From assembly GCA_964384945.1 (NCBI GenBank), contig CAYLMK010000008.1, forward strand, positions 1 to 64,000: 64,000 nucleotides of DNA. Direction: 5' to 3'. Below, piece after piece: positions 18,271 through 26,631 of this stretch. Below the pieces are notes generated by a model that did not search any database, was not told the DNA's origin, and saw only the letters and a program-made list of their open reading frames with translations. The DNA is from S015-6 sp964384945. GTDB lineage: Bacteria > Desulfobacterota > DSWW01. The translations under genes and the position numbers were made by a program. The first letter of the stretch is position 1. Each line of letters begins with the position of its first letter.

Positions 18271-18298
18271 ATTACACTATAGTGTATTTTTGTGTCAA
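18271..18298 (-). promoter_or_regulatory. Promoter with palindromic operator upstream of the CocE gene
   Basis: On the minus strand TTGACA (18298-18293) and TGTAAT (18276-18271) are spaced by 16 bases. A perfect 14-bp palindrome, TACACTATAGTGTA (18273-18286), covers the spacer and -10. This is a standard place for a repressor. The TetR gene 2.5 kb away in the same cargo is the obvious candidate. The site lies between two divergent hydrolase genes. Confidence 0.55.
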
Positions 18299-18333
18299 GG
18301 GGAAATTTCGCAAGCCACAGGAGGAAGGCGCGG

Positions 18334-18981
18334 ATGGAACGAAAATCGAGCATCTCGATGGTTCTGTCGTTCGCTTTCATGGCGGCCGGTTGTTTCGGCG
18401 ACATATCCGGAACGGTGGCCATCGACGGGCTGCGCGCTGAGGGGGTCACGGTGGTCCTGCATGGCCAGAGTGGAGATGCTTACATGACACAGGTGACGGA
18501 CCGGACAGGGGCCTTCCTCTTCAAGAATGTACGGGGGGGCAGTTACAAGGTTATCATGGATCCACCTCCCGGCTACGTCCGTTCTGTCGGCAGGAAGGTG
18601 GTTAAGAGAGACTTCTCCAACGTGACGGGTGTAGACTTTTCCATCGAAACGGCAACGGAGCGAAGGACGCAGAGCGGGAAGGTCGTCGGGTGCAGCAGGC
18701 CGAACGGGGCGCACGTCTGGAAGGGAATCCCTTTCGCGGCGCCGCCGGTCGGTGAATTACGCTGGAAGGCTCCACGTCATGCGGAGAGCTGGGGTGAGGA
18801 TTCTTGGCTGGCCCTCGAACTGGGCCCCTACTGCACCCAGATCGCTGACCCCCTCGTGTTCGACCTTCCCGAAGAGCTGTATGGCACGCCGGTCGGCTCG
18901 GAAGACTGCCTCTTCTTGAACATCTGGGCTCCCCCTATTCCCCGGAGAGCCTGCCGACAGAGAGCGATCGCCTGCCCGTAA
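18334..18981 (+). CDS. Carboxylesterase type B, N-terminal part (frame breaks near 18935)
   Basis: Starts at ATG 18334 with AGGAGG upstream. The signal peptide ends in lipobox MAAGC (Cys20). A carboxypeptidase-regulatory-like beta domain follows (ISGTVAIDGLRAEG, TDRTGAFLFKNVRGGSYKV), residues 24-110. From about residue 115 the type-B esterase fold begins: GKVVGCSRPNGAHVWKGIPF, AAPPVGELRWKAP, and SEDCLFLNIWAP with the conserved Cys. The frame is lost in a run of five C at 18931-18935. One more C would continue directly into the next open frame (PYSPESLPTESDRLPVMMWI). Either this is a pseudogene or the base is missing from the assembly. Confidence 0.75.
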   Translation: MERKSSISMVLSFAFMAAGCFGDISGTVAIDGLRAEGVTVVLHGQSGDAYMTQVTDRTGAFLFKNVRGGSYKVIMDPPPGYVRSVGRKVVKRDFSNVTGVDFSIETATERRTQSGKVVGCSRPNGAHVWKGIPFAAPPVGELRWKAPRHAESWGEDSWLALELGPYCTQIADPLVFDLPEELYGTPVGSEDCLFLNIWAPPIPRRACRQRAIACP

Positions 18982-20423
18982 TGATGTGGATCCACGGCGG
19001 TTCGAACGGCATGGGACACGGCGGCGATTACGCCGGCGTACGGGAGGCTCTTGACGGAGGGTATCTCGCTCAGAAATTCCACGTCATCGTAGTGAGCATC
19101 AACTACCGTCTCGGGCCCTTCGGCTGGTTCACACACCCTGCGCTCAAGACGGGAGACGCCATCGATGATTCGGGGAACTATGGGAACCTCGATGCCATTC
19201 GCGCACTCGACTGGGTGCATGACAACATCGCAAATTTCGGCGGAAACCCGGACAACGTGACTGTCTTCGGGGTGTCAGCGGGTTCCATAGACACCCTTGC
19301 CCTGATGCTCTCCCCCCAGGCGACCGGAAAGTTTCACCGAGCCATTGCGCAGAGCGGATGGATATCCACGATCGAGGTCTCCGTCGGCTCGGACTATGTC
19401 GAGGATGGAGGACATCCGAACAGCGCCCGGGAGGTGGTCAACAAACTCCTGATCGAAGACGGAACCGCCGCCGGCCGAGAGGACGCGATCTTGGTTCAAA
19501 ACGGAATGACCGATCAAGAAATCGCCGCCTATCTCTATGAAAAGAGCGGCGAAGAGATCATGAGCATGTATGAAGCCGGTTTTGCCTCGGCGCTCTCCTT
19601 CCCTCGGCTCTTCCGGGACGGCGCCGTTTTGCCAACGGAAGATCCACTGGTGGTCTTTCAGAACAGCGAAAATTACAATGCGGTGCCGCTGATCATCGGG
19701 AGCAACCGGGACGAGAGCAAGCTGGGCATGGTCCTCAACCCGGACTTTGTGAACTTCGTCGCCGGGATTCCGGTCGGGCCCAAGGACCCTGCCTACTACG
19801 CTCTCTACTCGAGGTACACTTCGGGTGCGATGAAGGCGACCGAAGTGGACGCAATTGCCTCGACCCTCAGCCAGACCCCTGGGCAGCCCGGAGTCTGGGC
19901 CTATCGGTTCGACTGGGACGAGGAACCGACGCTGTTGGGCCTTGTGGACGTAGGCTTCCTGTTAGGGGCGAGCCATGCGATCGAAGTCAACTTCGTTTTC
20001 GATGATTTTAGTCAATTCATGGTGCCCTCTTTCCAGCCGTTGGTTTATACGCAGGAAAACCTTCCCGGAAGGCTGGGATTGGCGGGCAGCATGTCCTCCT
20101 ACTGGGCGGAGTTTGCTTACAACGGTGACCCCGGAACAGGCAGAACCGGAGTTGAACCCCTTTGGACGGCATGGGACAACGGTACTCCGGATAGTGATAA
20201 ATTCGTGATCCTGGATACCTCGTCCGATGGAGGCATCCGCATGTCGTCCGACAGCGTCACCCTCGAACGCCTCTACCAGGACTTGTTGAACGAGACGGGC
20301 TTCACGAACCAGAAACAGCATTGCGGGATGTATGTGCTCCTCTTCGCAGACACGGCCCTGTGGAGTGACGACGATTATCTGCACCTGGGTGCAGAAGGAT
20401 GCGCGGCCTACCCGGTCGAGTGA
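18981..20423 (+). CDS. Carboxylesterase type B, catalytic part (downstream of the frameshift)
   Basis: 480 residues from the first ATG after the frameshift; the true gene begins at 18334. It has MMWIHGGSNGMGHGG (oxyanion HGG), SINYRLGPFGW, DNIANFGGNPDNVTVFGVSA with the nucleophile Ser in GVSAG, and a SGW motif after it. A DES acid site (SNRDESKLG) and a GASHAIEVNFVF segment supply the catalytic Glu/Asp and His. The type-B family hydrolyses carboxylic esters and amides. The product would be a secreted or lipid-anchored esterase paired with the divergent CocE-type enzyme. An 8-bp hairpin follows the stop. Confidence 0.8.
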   Translation: MMWIHGGSNGMGHGGDYAGVREALDGGYLAQKFHVIVVSINYRLGPFGWFTHPALKTGDAIDDSGNYGNLDAIRALDWVHDNIANFGGNPDNVTVFGVSAGSIDTLALMLSPQATGKFHRAIAQSGWISTIEVSVGSDYVEDGGHPNSAREVVNKLLIEDGTAAGREDAILVQNGMTDQEIAAYLYEKSGEEIMSMYEAGFASALSFPRLFRDGAVLPTEDPLVVFQNSENYNAVPLIIGSNRDESKLGMVLNPDFVNFVAGIPVGPKDPAYYALYSRYTSGAMKATEVDAIASTLSQTPGQPGVWAYRFDWDEEPTLLGLVDVGFLLGASHAIEVNFVFDDFSQFMVPSFQPLVYTQENLPGRLGLAGSMSSYWAEFAYNGDPGTGRTGVEPLWTAWDNGTPDSDKFVILDTSSDGGIRMSSDSVTLERLYQDLLNETGFTNQKQHCGMYVLLFADTALWSDDDYLHLGAEGCAAYPVE

Positions 20424-20433
20424 GTCTTCTGCA

Positions 20434-20452
20434 AAAGGGTTTTCAACCCTTT
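20434..20452 (+). terminator. Hairpin after the carboxylesterase
   Basis: AAAGGGTT-TTC-AACCCTTT, an 8-bp stem with a 3-base loop, begins 11 bases after the stop and is followed by pyrimidine-rich CTCTCTTACCCTTT. It is a plausible intrinsic terminator. Confidence 0.5.
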
Positions 20453-20742
20453 CTCTCTTACCCTTTGCTTGGGCCACGGACGAGCGTGGGGGGCATACGG
20501 ATACCCACCTCTTCCTGCAGCTTGTTCGGCCCCAATCCGAGAGGGGGTCAAGACCCTGTGGGGCCATATCTCCTTGAGGAATGGGGAAGCATGTCGACCA
20601 GCCACCTCATCCTGCACAGCGCGCTTGAATCCGCCGCCGTGGTCGATGCTGTCGGCCGTTTCGGTGCCCAGGCTGCCTCGCTGCGGTTCGCATTCAAAAA
20701 CGGAAAGTGCATAACCCTGTTCGTACAGGAAGCCCCCGCTGT
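20453..20742. other. Convergent intergenic region, no supported gene
   Basis: Several overlapping frames exist on both strands, but none has a ribosome site or recognisable protein features. It separates the esterase terminator from the TetR stop codon. Confidence 0.3.
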
Positions 20743-21357
20743 TCAGCGCTTCAATACAGCGTCTGTGAGCAACTCCATCATGTTCTTGGTCGCCTTCTCC
20801 AAGTCGAGCTTTCCGTCCTGGAGGCACCACTCGTACATGATTCCTCTAAAAGAGAACCGAATCGCTTCAGCGATTTCGTGACTCGTTCGATCGGTTCGTA
20901 TTTCCCCTCTCTTCTGCCCTTCCTCCACGAGCCTTTCCAGGACCGCGTGGATGGGTCGCCTCCTCCGGCCCATGCGCGAGGAATGCGCGGAAGGTGCGAT
21001 TTGACTGTAGTAGACCGGCTTGAGCACGAACAGGCCCTGTTCCAGGACACGTGCGACAAGAGCCTCTCTGAAGGCAGCGAAGCGCTCCTTCGATGTCCCC
21101 AATTGGGAAAGCCTATCGCCTACTTCCTTAAAGTGCAGATCGTTCTGGAGGAAGTACTCGAGAACAATTTGATCCCTGGATTTGAAGTGATTGTAGAACG
21201 TCTTCTTGCAGACAGAGGCTTCCCTGCAGATTTCCTCCACCGTCACGCGGTGGTAGCCCCGCTTCTCATACAGCCTCATGGCGGTGGTGAAGATCTTCTG
21301 TCGCGTAGCCCTTGCTTTTGGGCTGTTGAATCTCGGTGCGGATTTTGCCAATCTCAC
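20743..21357 (-). CDS. TetR/AcrR-family transcriptional regulator
   Basis: 204 residues. The N-terminal DNA-binding domain spans about residues 18-65: KIFTTAMRLYEKRGYHRVTV, EEICREASVCKKTFYNHFKS, with the usual TFYNHF recognition helix. The ligand-binding domain is all-helical (residues 75-200), with charged turns and a WCLQDGKLDLEKATKNMMEL C-terminus. Such regulators repress divergent or nearby operons until a small ligand binds. The palindrome TACACTATAGTGTA in the promoter between the two hydrolase genes of the same cargo is the likely target (inference). No copy of that palindrome is seen before its own start, so autoregulation is not evident. Confidence 0.85.
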   Translation of the reverse strand: MRLAKSAPRFNSPKARATRQKIFTTAMRLYEKRGYHRVTVEEICREASVCKKTFYNHFKSRDQIVLEYFLQNDLHFKEVGDRLSQLGTSKERFAAFREALVARVLEQGLFVLKPVYYSQIAPSAHSSRMGRRRRPIHAVLERLVEEGQKRGEIRTDRTSHEIAEAIRFSFRGIMYEWCLQDGKLDLEKATKNMMELLTDAVLKR

Positions 21358-21540
21358 CTCGATCTTGCGGTGGCCGAACGGTCCTGCGAGCTTTCCTGTA
21401 TGGTGAACAGAGGAGTCGTATGAATGCGGATGCTAGCTGCCAAGATCAGAAACGTCAAGGCAAGCCCCTTCGATCGATGTTGTCTACCATGGCCCCGTGA
21501 AGAAGCGATACGTGAGTCGAGGAGTGAAAGATAGGAAACT
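21358..21540. other. TetR upstream region
   Basis: Intergenic DNA between the TetR start and the 3' end of IS91-like relic B. No copy of the TACACTATAGTGTA palindrome and no gene were found. Confidence 0.35.
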
Positions 21541-22909
21541 GCTTTCGGACGAAAAGAGAATAGCAGGTGGCATAATTGTGTATCAATAATAAAAACATAC
21601 AAGATTTTGTGTGGTCTCGGGGAGTCCGAGGGTAGAGCTTGCGGCCGGGTGGGGGGCTCAAGAGAGGGTCAGATCGAAAAGGCAGGGAAACCAGGTCGGA
21701 CGTCCAGAAATTGAACAGACGGGTGCGACAAGAGGAAAGACGCATCGTGCCCGCCGGGGTTGTTCAACAGTCCCAGTGGGCTGGCGGGACCTGGGAGTAA
21801 TCGTCTTCCTCCCGAGCCGGTGGCTGCGAGTAAGAATCCTCGGGTAACGGGCGCAGGCCAGGGGGCGAATGTGCCCTGGGCGTCGGCCTGGCGTTGGCCA
21901 GCCACAGCCCGAGGTGTTCCAGGATCCTGCGGATCGCCTCGATGTTGTCGATCACCGCTAGGACTCGCATTTCCTTTTCGCACCGTGGACAGACCATGGT
22001 GGAGAGTTCGTAGACCTTCTGGATAAGCCGGGCCCAATTGCGCCGGAACGCCTCGGATGAGATCACCGGCTCCAGCACGGTGGGGATGGGTTCCACTTGT
22101 TGTCGCTTGCGCTGTTTGCCCCTTACCGAGTTGGCGTAGGCCCCGTAGTAGCGGAGGGTCTGTCTTTTCCTTTCCGGGACATGGCAGGCCATGGCCGCCA
22201 GCCATTCCAGGGCGTCGTAGGTCTTCTTGCCTCTGCCATCCTTGGACCGGTAGAGGACCGTGGCCTCGTGGGGGGAGTATTGCATGCGTTTCTGCGAGAA
22301 AGGAGTCCGAACGAGATAGGCGGCCAGCCTCTCCAGGGATTTCTTCTCCCGCGGCTGGATGCGCCCGCCGGCAAAGACGTTGAAGCCGGAGTGTCTCCAA
22401 CCGTCGAGCATGCGGATGAGTTTCCGGGCGATCTTTTTCTTGCGCAGGAGCATGGCGAGCACCTTCAAGCGGAAGAGCTTCTCCAGGTCCTGGAGCTCAA
22501 ATTTCGGGGCGACCCGGAACAGGCCCTCCCCGTAAAAACAACCATCCGGGCAGAGGACATTTAGGTGGGGGGTGAAAGCGCTTCGGGTCGTCACCAAAGG
22601 TTTGCGTGGAGACCACCGCGGCGGGGACCGCCTGGGGTTCCGGCACCGCGGCTTGCAGGAAGGTCTTCAGAGTCTCCCAGGCGCAGCGGCTCAGCTCCAC
22701 CAGCAGCCTGCGATCATGGAGGAAGAAGCGCCTGAGGATCTTGGGGATGGAGAAGACAAAGTGCCTGTGCGGAACGGCCCGGAGCACCTGCCCGCAGAGC
22801 CATTCGCCGAACTCCACGGCCCGTTTCTGCCCGCAGCTCGGGCAGAACTTTCTCTCCTTACAACTGAACGCGAGGAGCCTTCCAGACCTGTTCGAGGCTT
22901 TCGTAGTTC
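21541..22909 (-). mobile_element. IS91-like relic B (near-complete, 5' deleted)
   Basis: Runs on the minus strand from the repeat border at 22909 to the shared 3' end at about 21541. The terminal segment (CACCTGCTATTCTC...CCGAAAGC on the minus strand) is shared with relic C. It carries a frameshifted transposase. Orientation is opposite to relic A, so both 3' ends point at the cargo. Confidence 0.65.
21764..22909 (-). pseudogene. IS91-family transposase with 5' deletion and a frameshift
   Basis: From 22885 downward the minus strand reads AFSCKERKFCPSCGQKRA, then VPHRHFVFSIPKILRRFF. The frame changes in a run of six C (22567-22572), where five would keep FHPHLNVLCPDG intact, and continues for 277 residues to PPAHWDC. 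The latter part contains the YYGAYANSVRGKQRKRQ region with candidate catalytic Tyr and a late zinc pair (CPRCEKEM). The N-terminal 60 or so codons are missing. The sequence is related to relic A but clearly a different copy. Not functional as it stands. Confidence 0.7.
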
Positions 22910-23165
22910 ACAACGATCACGAAAAAAAGGTGCAGGAAAACCTGCCGGCCGCCTTGCAAGGCCGTGAAGCTCAAGGGTTCTTCCCCCGACAAAGGTGAAA
23001 ATGCCCTTCCGGAAAAACGAAGAACCCTTCTATAGGATTATCCGAGGGGGAGTCAATACGGCACCAAGGCGCAGCCGCCTCGCCGGCATGCCCTGCATCT
23101 CAGAAAGACTTGGCCATTTGCCTGGCCCTGGCGATCGCTTCCTCCCGGGCCTTCTGGGCCGCCGC
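22910..23165. repeat. Right copy of the ~255-bp azoR/pagL direct repeat
   Basis: Partner of 15511-15764. It includes the true end of azoR (23100-23165), the conserved promoter (TTGACT/TATAGA at 23056-23029, minus) and the first ~25 codons of a pagL copy. That copy is cut off at 22910 by the IS91-like relic. Confidence 0.85.
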
Positions 23166-23732
23166 GGGTCCGGCCGCAAGGGTCGGCTCGACGACCAGGA
23201 TGCTGGGCGCGGAGAACCCGATGAAACCGAGGATCATCTTCAGATAGCCGGTCTGGTGATCGAGGGACTCCAGCCCGGTCCCCTCCGAATAGGCCCCGCC
23301 GCGCGCGCAGGCAACGAAGATGGGCTTGCCGGTGACGAGTCCCTCGTAGCCGCCCTGCTCCGTGACCCGGAACGTGTAGGTCGGCTGCACGATGACGTCG
23401 AGGTAGTGTTTCAGCCGGTAAGGAATGCCGAAATTCCACATGGGTGTCGAAAGTACATACTTGTCCGCCGATTTGAACTCCTCGATGACGGCCTCGACGG
23501 CCCGCCAGGCGAGGCGGTCCTTCTCGGAATGCGCCGCCCCGTGCATGATGTTGTATTTTGCCTGCAGCGCGTGGCCGTCGAAGGGAGGAAGCTCCTTGGT
23601 AAAAAGATCGATCTTCTTGATTTCGTCCTTCGGGTTCTTCTCCCTATAGGAGGCGAGGAACGCCTCCGCGGCCGCCGTGGAGAAGGATGCGTCGCCCCTG
23701 GGAGAGGCCTGAATGTAGAGAACCTTTGCCAT
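23100..23732 (-). CDS. azoR: FMN-dependent NADH:azoreductase / quinone reductase
   Basis: 210 residues, full length for the AzoR family. The flavodoxin-like fold starts MAKVLYIQASPRGDASFSTA (phosphate-binding loop SPRGDASFS). FMN-contact motifs follow: PMWNFGIPYRLKHYLD and a Gly-rich loop near residue 143 (ARGGAYSEGTG). The dimeric cytosolic enzyme reduces quinones, and azo bonds, with NADH through FMN. The C-terminal 22 codons lie in the duplicated repeat, and a copy of this tail is found at 15699-15764 near pagL. The gene diverges from the HSL-type esterase. Confidence 0.9.
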   Translation of the reverse strand: MAKVLYIQASPRGDASFSTAAAEAFLASYREKNPKDEIKKIDLFTKELPPFDGHALQAKYNIMHGAAHSEKDRLAWRAVEAVIEEFKSADKYVLSTPMWNFGIPYRLKHYLDVIVQPTYTFRVTEQGGYEGLVTGKPIFVACARGGAYSEGTGLESLDHQTGYLKMILGFIGFSAPSILVVEPTLAAGPAAAQKAREEAIARARQMAKSF

Positions 23733-24046
23733 GGTAACCTCCGGAATCCCTGTGAGCCCTTTCTTCAGGTACTTGCAGGTATTGATTCGAAAGGGGCCCT
23801 GCGGGTTGCAGGGGCATCCTGCTTTCTCTGGATCTGCGGCGTATGGTCCCTGCGACCGCGAGCATGGGGAGCAGGAAGGCGGCCGGGCCGAACACGAGGC
23901 CCCGGAAACAACGGTTCACATCCGGGATCTTGAGAAACCTGGAAACCCTTTGGATTGCATGCAGAAAGACCTGTTGGGGAAAACGATGCAGGTATGCTAT
24001 CTACTTCCGATAGAGCCATATAGCCGGCGAAGGGAAAAGGGGGAAG
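23733..24046. other. Divergent intergenic region between azoR and the HSL-type esterase
   Basis: About 310 bases that must hold both promoters. A minus-strand frame with a hydrophobic start (23919) overlaps azoR in another frame and is not believed. No clear -10/-35 pair or operator was identified. Confidence 0.35.
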
Positions 24047-24937
24047 ATGGCAAGCGAAGATATCAGGACGGTACGGAAACTTCTGGCCGCCTTTCCGGCC
24101 ATGAGAGGCCAGTCGATCGAGCAACTGCGGTCCCAGATGGAGGCATGGGTAGGGTCTTTTCCTCTGGCCGACGGTGTTTCGGCGGAGGCCGTGGATGCAG
24201 AGGGTGTCCCGGCCGAATGGGTAAGGGCGCCCGGTGCCGGGGCTGAACCCGTGCTTCTTTACCTCCATGGGGGAGGCTACGCACTCGGCTCGACCCGGAC
24301 GGCTCGCCTGCTGGGGGCCGCCCTTTCCGAGGCGGCCCCGGCCCGGGTCCTTACGGTCGGCTACCGGCTCGCGCCGGAGCATCGGTTTCCGGCCGCGGTC
24401 CAAGACGCGGTGGCCGCCTACCGGTGGCTCATCCGGCACGGCGCCTCGCCCGCGAGAATCCTGATCGGGGGCGACTCGGCAGGCGGAGGCCTGACCGTGG
24501 CGACCCTCGTAGCCCTGCGCGATGCAGGGGACCCGTTGCCGCGGGCAGGCATCTGCATATCCCCCTGGGCCGACCTGACCTGCTCTTCGGATTCCTACAG
24601 GACCCGGTCCGAAGCCGATCCGGTGGTCGACCCCGAAGACATTCGGTGGCTGGCATCCCTGTATCTGGGCAATCAGGATCCCAAGACCCCCCTCGCCTCG
24701 CCCCTGTATGCCGGCCTCGAAGGGTTGCCGCCCCTTCTGATCCAGGTGGGCAGCGACGAGATCCTGCTTGATGATGCCGTCGGGCTGGACGCGCGGGCCC
24801 GGCAGGCAGGCGTGGATTCGACCCTTGAGGTCTGGGAAGGCATGATCCACGTCTGGCACGTCTTCTATCAGATTCTTCAGGAGGGGCGGGAGGCCATTGC
24901 CCGGATCGGGGAGTACTTCCGGGCCAAGGCATCCTGA
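24047..24937 (+). CDS. HSL-family (bacterial family IV) alpha/beta esterase
   Basis: 296 residues. Family marks are the oxyanion motif HGGGY (74-78), YRLAPEHRFPA (107-117) and the nucleophile elbow GDSAGG with Ser144. The acid lies in VGSDEILLDD and the His in GMIHVWHVF. There is no signal peptide, so it is cytosolic. The family hydrolyses short-chain acyl esters, acetylated sterols or carbamates. It is monocistronic and convergent with the DUF3237 gene. Confidence 0.85.
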   Translation: MASEDIRTVRKLLAAFPAMRGQSIEQLRSQMEAWVGSFPLADGVSAEAVDAEGVPAEWVRAPGAGAEPVLLYLHGGGYALGSTRTARLLGAALSEAAPARVLTVGYRLAPEHRFPAAVQDAVAAYRWLIRHGASPARILIGGDSAGGGLTVATLVALRDAGDPLPRAGICISPWADLTCSSDSYRTRSEADPVVDPEDIRWLASLYLGNQDPKTPLASPLYAGLEGLPPLLIQVGSDEILLDDAVGLDARARQAGVDSTLEVWEGMIHVWHVFYQILQEGREAIARIGEYFRAKAS

Positions 24938-24953
24938 CCCGCCCCGGCGCCCC

Positions 24954-25010
24954 AGGAATCGGGCACGGCCGGGAGTACGCACGCGGGCACGACGGCCGAC
25001 CCCGATTCCT
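24954..25010. terminator. Inverted repeat between convergent genes
   Basis: AGGAATCGGG and CCCGATTCCT form a 10-bp stem across a 37-base GC-rich loop that can itself fold. It reaches the last codon of the minus-strand gene. There is no U-run; it is possibly a bidirectional transcription barrier. Confidence 0.4.
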
Positions 25011-25482
25011 AGGAGCGCAGAGCATACCAGGAATAGGAGACCCTCAGTTCCTCGCCCTCGAGTTCCCCGGTTCCGCATCCCACCGCCTGGATGCGGTTCA
25101 GCCACACATAGTTCGGATGACTCGTTTCAAACCGGGGCGCGGTGTGGATCTTCATGCCCTCGACCGGCTGTCCGGTCAGGAGCTTGTCGACCTGCTCCCG
25201 GGTCATGTCGATCACGCCGCGGTACTCAACGTGGATCGGCACGCCGTCATGTGTGTCGATGATCAGGCGGACATCCAGTTCGAGGCAGTTGTCGGCACGG
25301 AGGATGGCCCAGTCGGCCCCGAAAGCCCGCGCCTTTCCCCTGAGCCTCGGCCCCTCCACCTCTCCGCGAACGAGCGGGAAGATCAGCCTGGTTCCCCAGG
25401 ATGCGGGACCGATCGGAACGGGCATGGTTACATATCCCACCAGATCGGCGATGAACTCCAGTTTCGGTGTGAACATGGGCAT
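25009..25482 (-). CDS. DUF3237-family protein
   Basis: 157 residues, start ATG 25482 with AAAGGAGGG upstream. The pattern fits DUF3237: an opening FTPKLEFIADLVGYV, a Gly/Pro loop, ADWAILRADNCLELDVR and IDTHDGVPIHVEYRGVIDM, and an ending with YVWLNRIQAVGCGTGEL. DUF3237 proteins are small beta-barrels of unknown function, often found beside catabolic enzymes. It is the last gene of a three-gene minus-strand cluster with the BKACE enzyme (122-base gap), which suggests a part in the same pathway, perhaps binding a small carbonyl compound. Confidence 0.8.
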   Translation of the reverse strand: MPMFTPKLEFIADLVGYVTMPVPIGPASWGTRLIFPLVRGEVEGPRLRGKARAFGADWAILRADNCLELDVRLIIDTHDGVPIHVEYRGVIDMTREQVDKLLTGQPVEGMKIHTAPRFETSHPNYVWLNRIQAVGCGTGELEGEELRVSYSWYALRS

Positions 25483-25604
25483 GGTCTTTCCCTCCTTTCG
25501 GGCACGGGCGCGCACACGGGCACGCGGCCTCCCAACCGGCGGGGCAGGGCGGGGCCCGGCCCCTGAACTGACGCGGACGGCACGGCGCGAAGCGTCCGCG
25601 CCAT

Positions 25605-26579
25605 CTAATACTTCGACGGTGTCTGGGAGATCCCGAGCATCTCGCGCGCCTGCTTCGGGGTGGCGATCTCGCGCCCCATGTCCCTGGCGATCCGGACGAC
25701 CCGCTCGACCGCCTCCGCGTTGCTCGCGAGCTTCCTGCCCTTGCCGTAGTAAATGTTGTCCTCCATGCCGACGCGCACGTGTCCGCCGAGCATGATGCCC
25801 ATCGCGTTCATCGGGATCTGGAAGGCGCCGACGCCGATGACGAAAAAGATCGATTGAGGCGGCAGTTCGTTGATCAGCCCGAGGAGGTTGGCCGGGGTCG
25901 GGAAGGAACCGGTCTGGAAGCCCATCACGAACTGGATGTCGTACGGCGGCTCGATCAGGCCCTGCCCCATCAGGTCCTGGACCACCCAGTACATGCCGGG
26001 GTGGTAGAGTTCCATCTCCGGCTTGATCCCGTGCTCCTTCATTGTCTTGGCGTAATGCGAGATGTCCGCGTAACTGCACGGAATGCCCCGGTCGAAAAGA
26101 ACGGCCTCCCTGGGATTGGGCAGGGGCGCCTTCCTCTCTTTCATCGGCATCTTCAGCATGAAGGGCCCGAGGTTCAGCGAGCACAGCTCGGGGTTGGCGT
26201 AGATGCTCGCCATGCGCTGCTCGATCGTCAGCTCCGGCCCCCCGCCCGTGGTGTTGTTGATGATGATGTCCGGGCACTTGTCCCGGATGAGGCCGTTGAT
26301 CCTCCGGTAATGGTCCGGGTTGGACGAGGTGAGCCACCAGCATTCCGGGTTGCGCGCATGCACGTGAACGATGCTGCACCCCGCCTTGTAGGCGTCGTAG
26401 GTCTGCTGCGCCTGCTCTTCGGGCGTCTCGGGCAGGTTCTCGTTCAGCTCCTTGCCGTGTACGCCCCCTGTGATCGCGCAGCTGACGATCAATGGAGGAA
26501 GGCCCGAAAGGCCCATGCGCACCTTTCCCATCCACTGGTACGGGTCCTTGTAGTCCCACATGTACTCTGCAGCACTCAT
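25605..26579 (-). CDS. BKACE-family beta-keto acid cleavage enzyme (3-keto-5-aminohexanoate cleavage type)
   Basis: 324 residues, ribosome site AAGGAGG. The TIM-barrel zinc site shows in SIVHVHARNP (His72, His74), with NNTTGGGPELTIEQR and the C-terminal GGHVRVGMEDNIYYGKG that are typical of the DUF849/BKACE family. These enzymes transfer an acetyl group from acetyl-CoA to a beta-keto acid, giving acetoacetate and a new acyl-CoA. The specificity cannot be read. There is an extra ~20-residue N-terminal segment (YMWDYKDPYQWMGKVRM) and an aromatic ECWW after the His motif, suggesting a bulky or hydrophobic substrate. Encoded between the DUF362 and DUF3237 genes. Confidence 0.85.
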   Translation of the reverse strand: MSAAEYMWDYKDPYQWMGKVRMGLSGLPPLIVSCAITGGVHGKELNENLPETPEEQAQQTYDAYKAGCSIVHVHARNPECWWLTSSNPDHYRRINGLIRDKCPDIIINNTTGGGPELTIEQRMASIYANPELCSLNLGPFMLKMPMKERKAPLPNPREAVLFDRGIPCSYADISHYAKTMKEHGIKPEMELYHPGMYWVVQDLMGQGLIEPPYDIQFVMGFQTGSFPTPANLLGLINELPPQSIFFVIGVGAFQIPMNAMGIMLGGHVRVGMEDNIYYGKGRKLASNAEAVERVVRIARDMGREIATPKQAREMLGISQTPSKY

Positions 26580-26631
26580 GCTTCACCTCCTTGGATGAAT
26601 GGTTTGACGGACTCTATCGCGAAGGCCTCTC

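Larger units (their letters stand above)
15765..22909. mobile_element. ~7.1-kb inserted segment bounded by inward-facing IS91-like relics, with hydrolase/TetR cargo
   Basis: Both ends carry 5' parts of IS91-like transposase genes pointing inward (plus at the left, minus at the right), and each outer border abuts one copy of the ~255-bp azoR-pagL repeat. Without the segment, azoR and pagL would be adjacent. Cargo: CocE-type hydrolase, frameshifted carboxylesterase and TetR regulator. The repeat is far too long for a normal target-site duplication; one-ended rolling-circle capture or recombination between two paralogous loci could explain it. The element looks immobile because both transposase copies are broken. 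Confidence 0.6.

Noticed and set aside
20399..20881. Plus- and minus-strand frames between esterase and TetR genes
   Set aside because: No ribosome site or recognisable domain, and they overlap the TetR coding region in other frames.
23644..23919. Minus-strand frame beginning with a hydrophobic signal-like stretch
   Set aside because: It runs out of frame through the first codons of azoR, with no ribosome site; likely chance.
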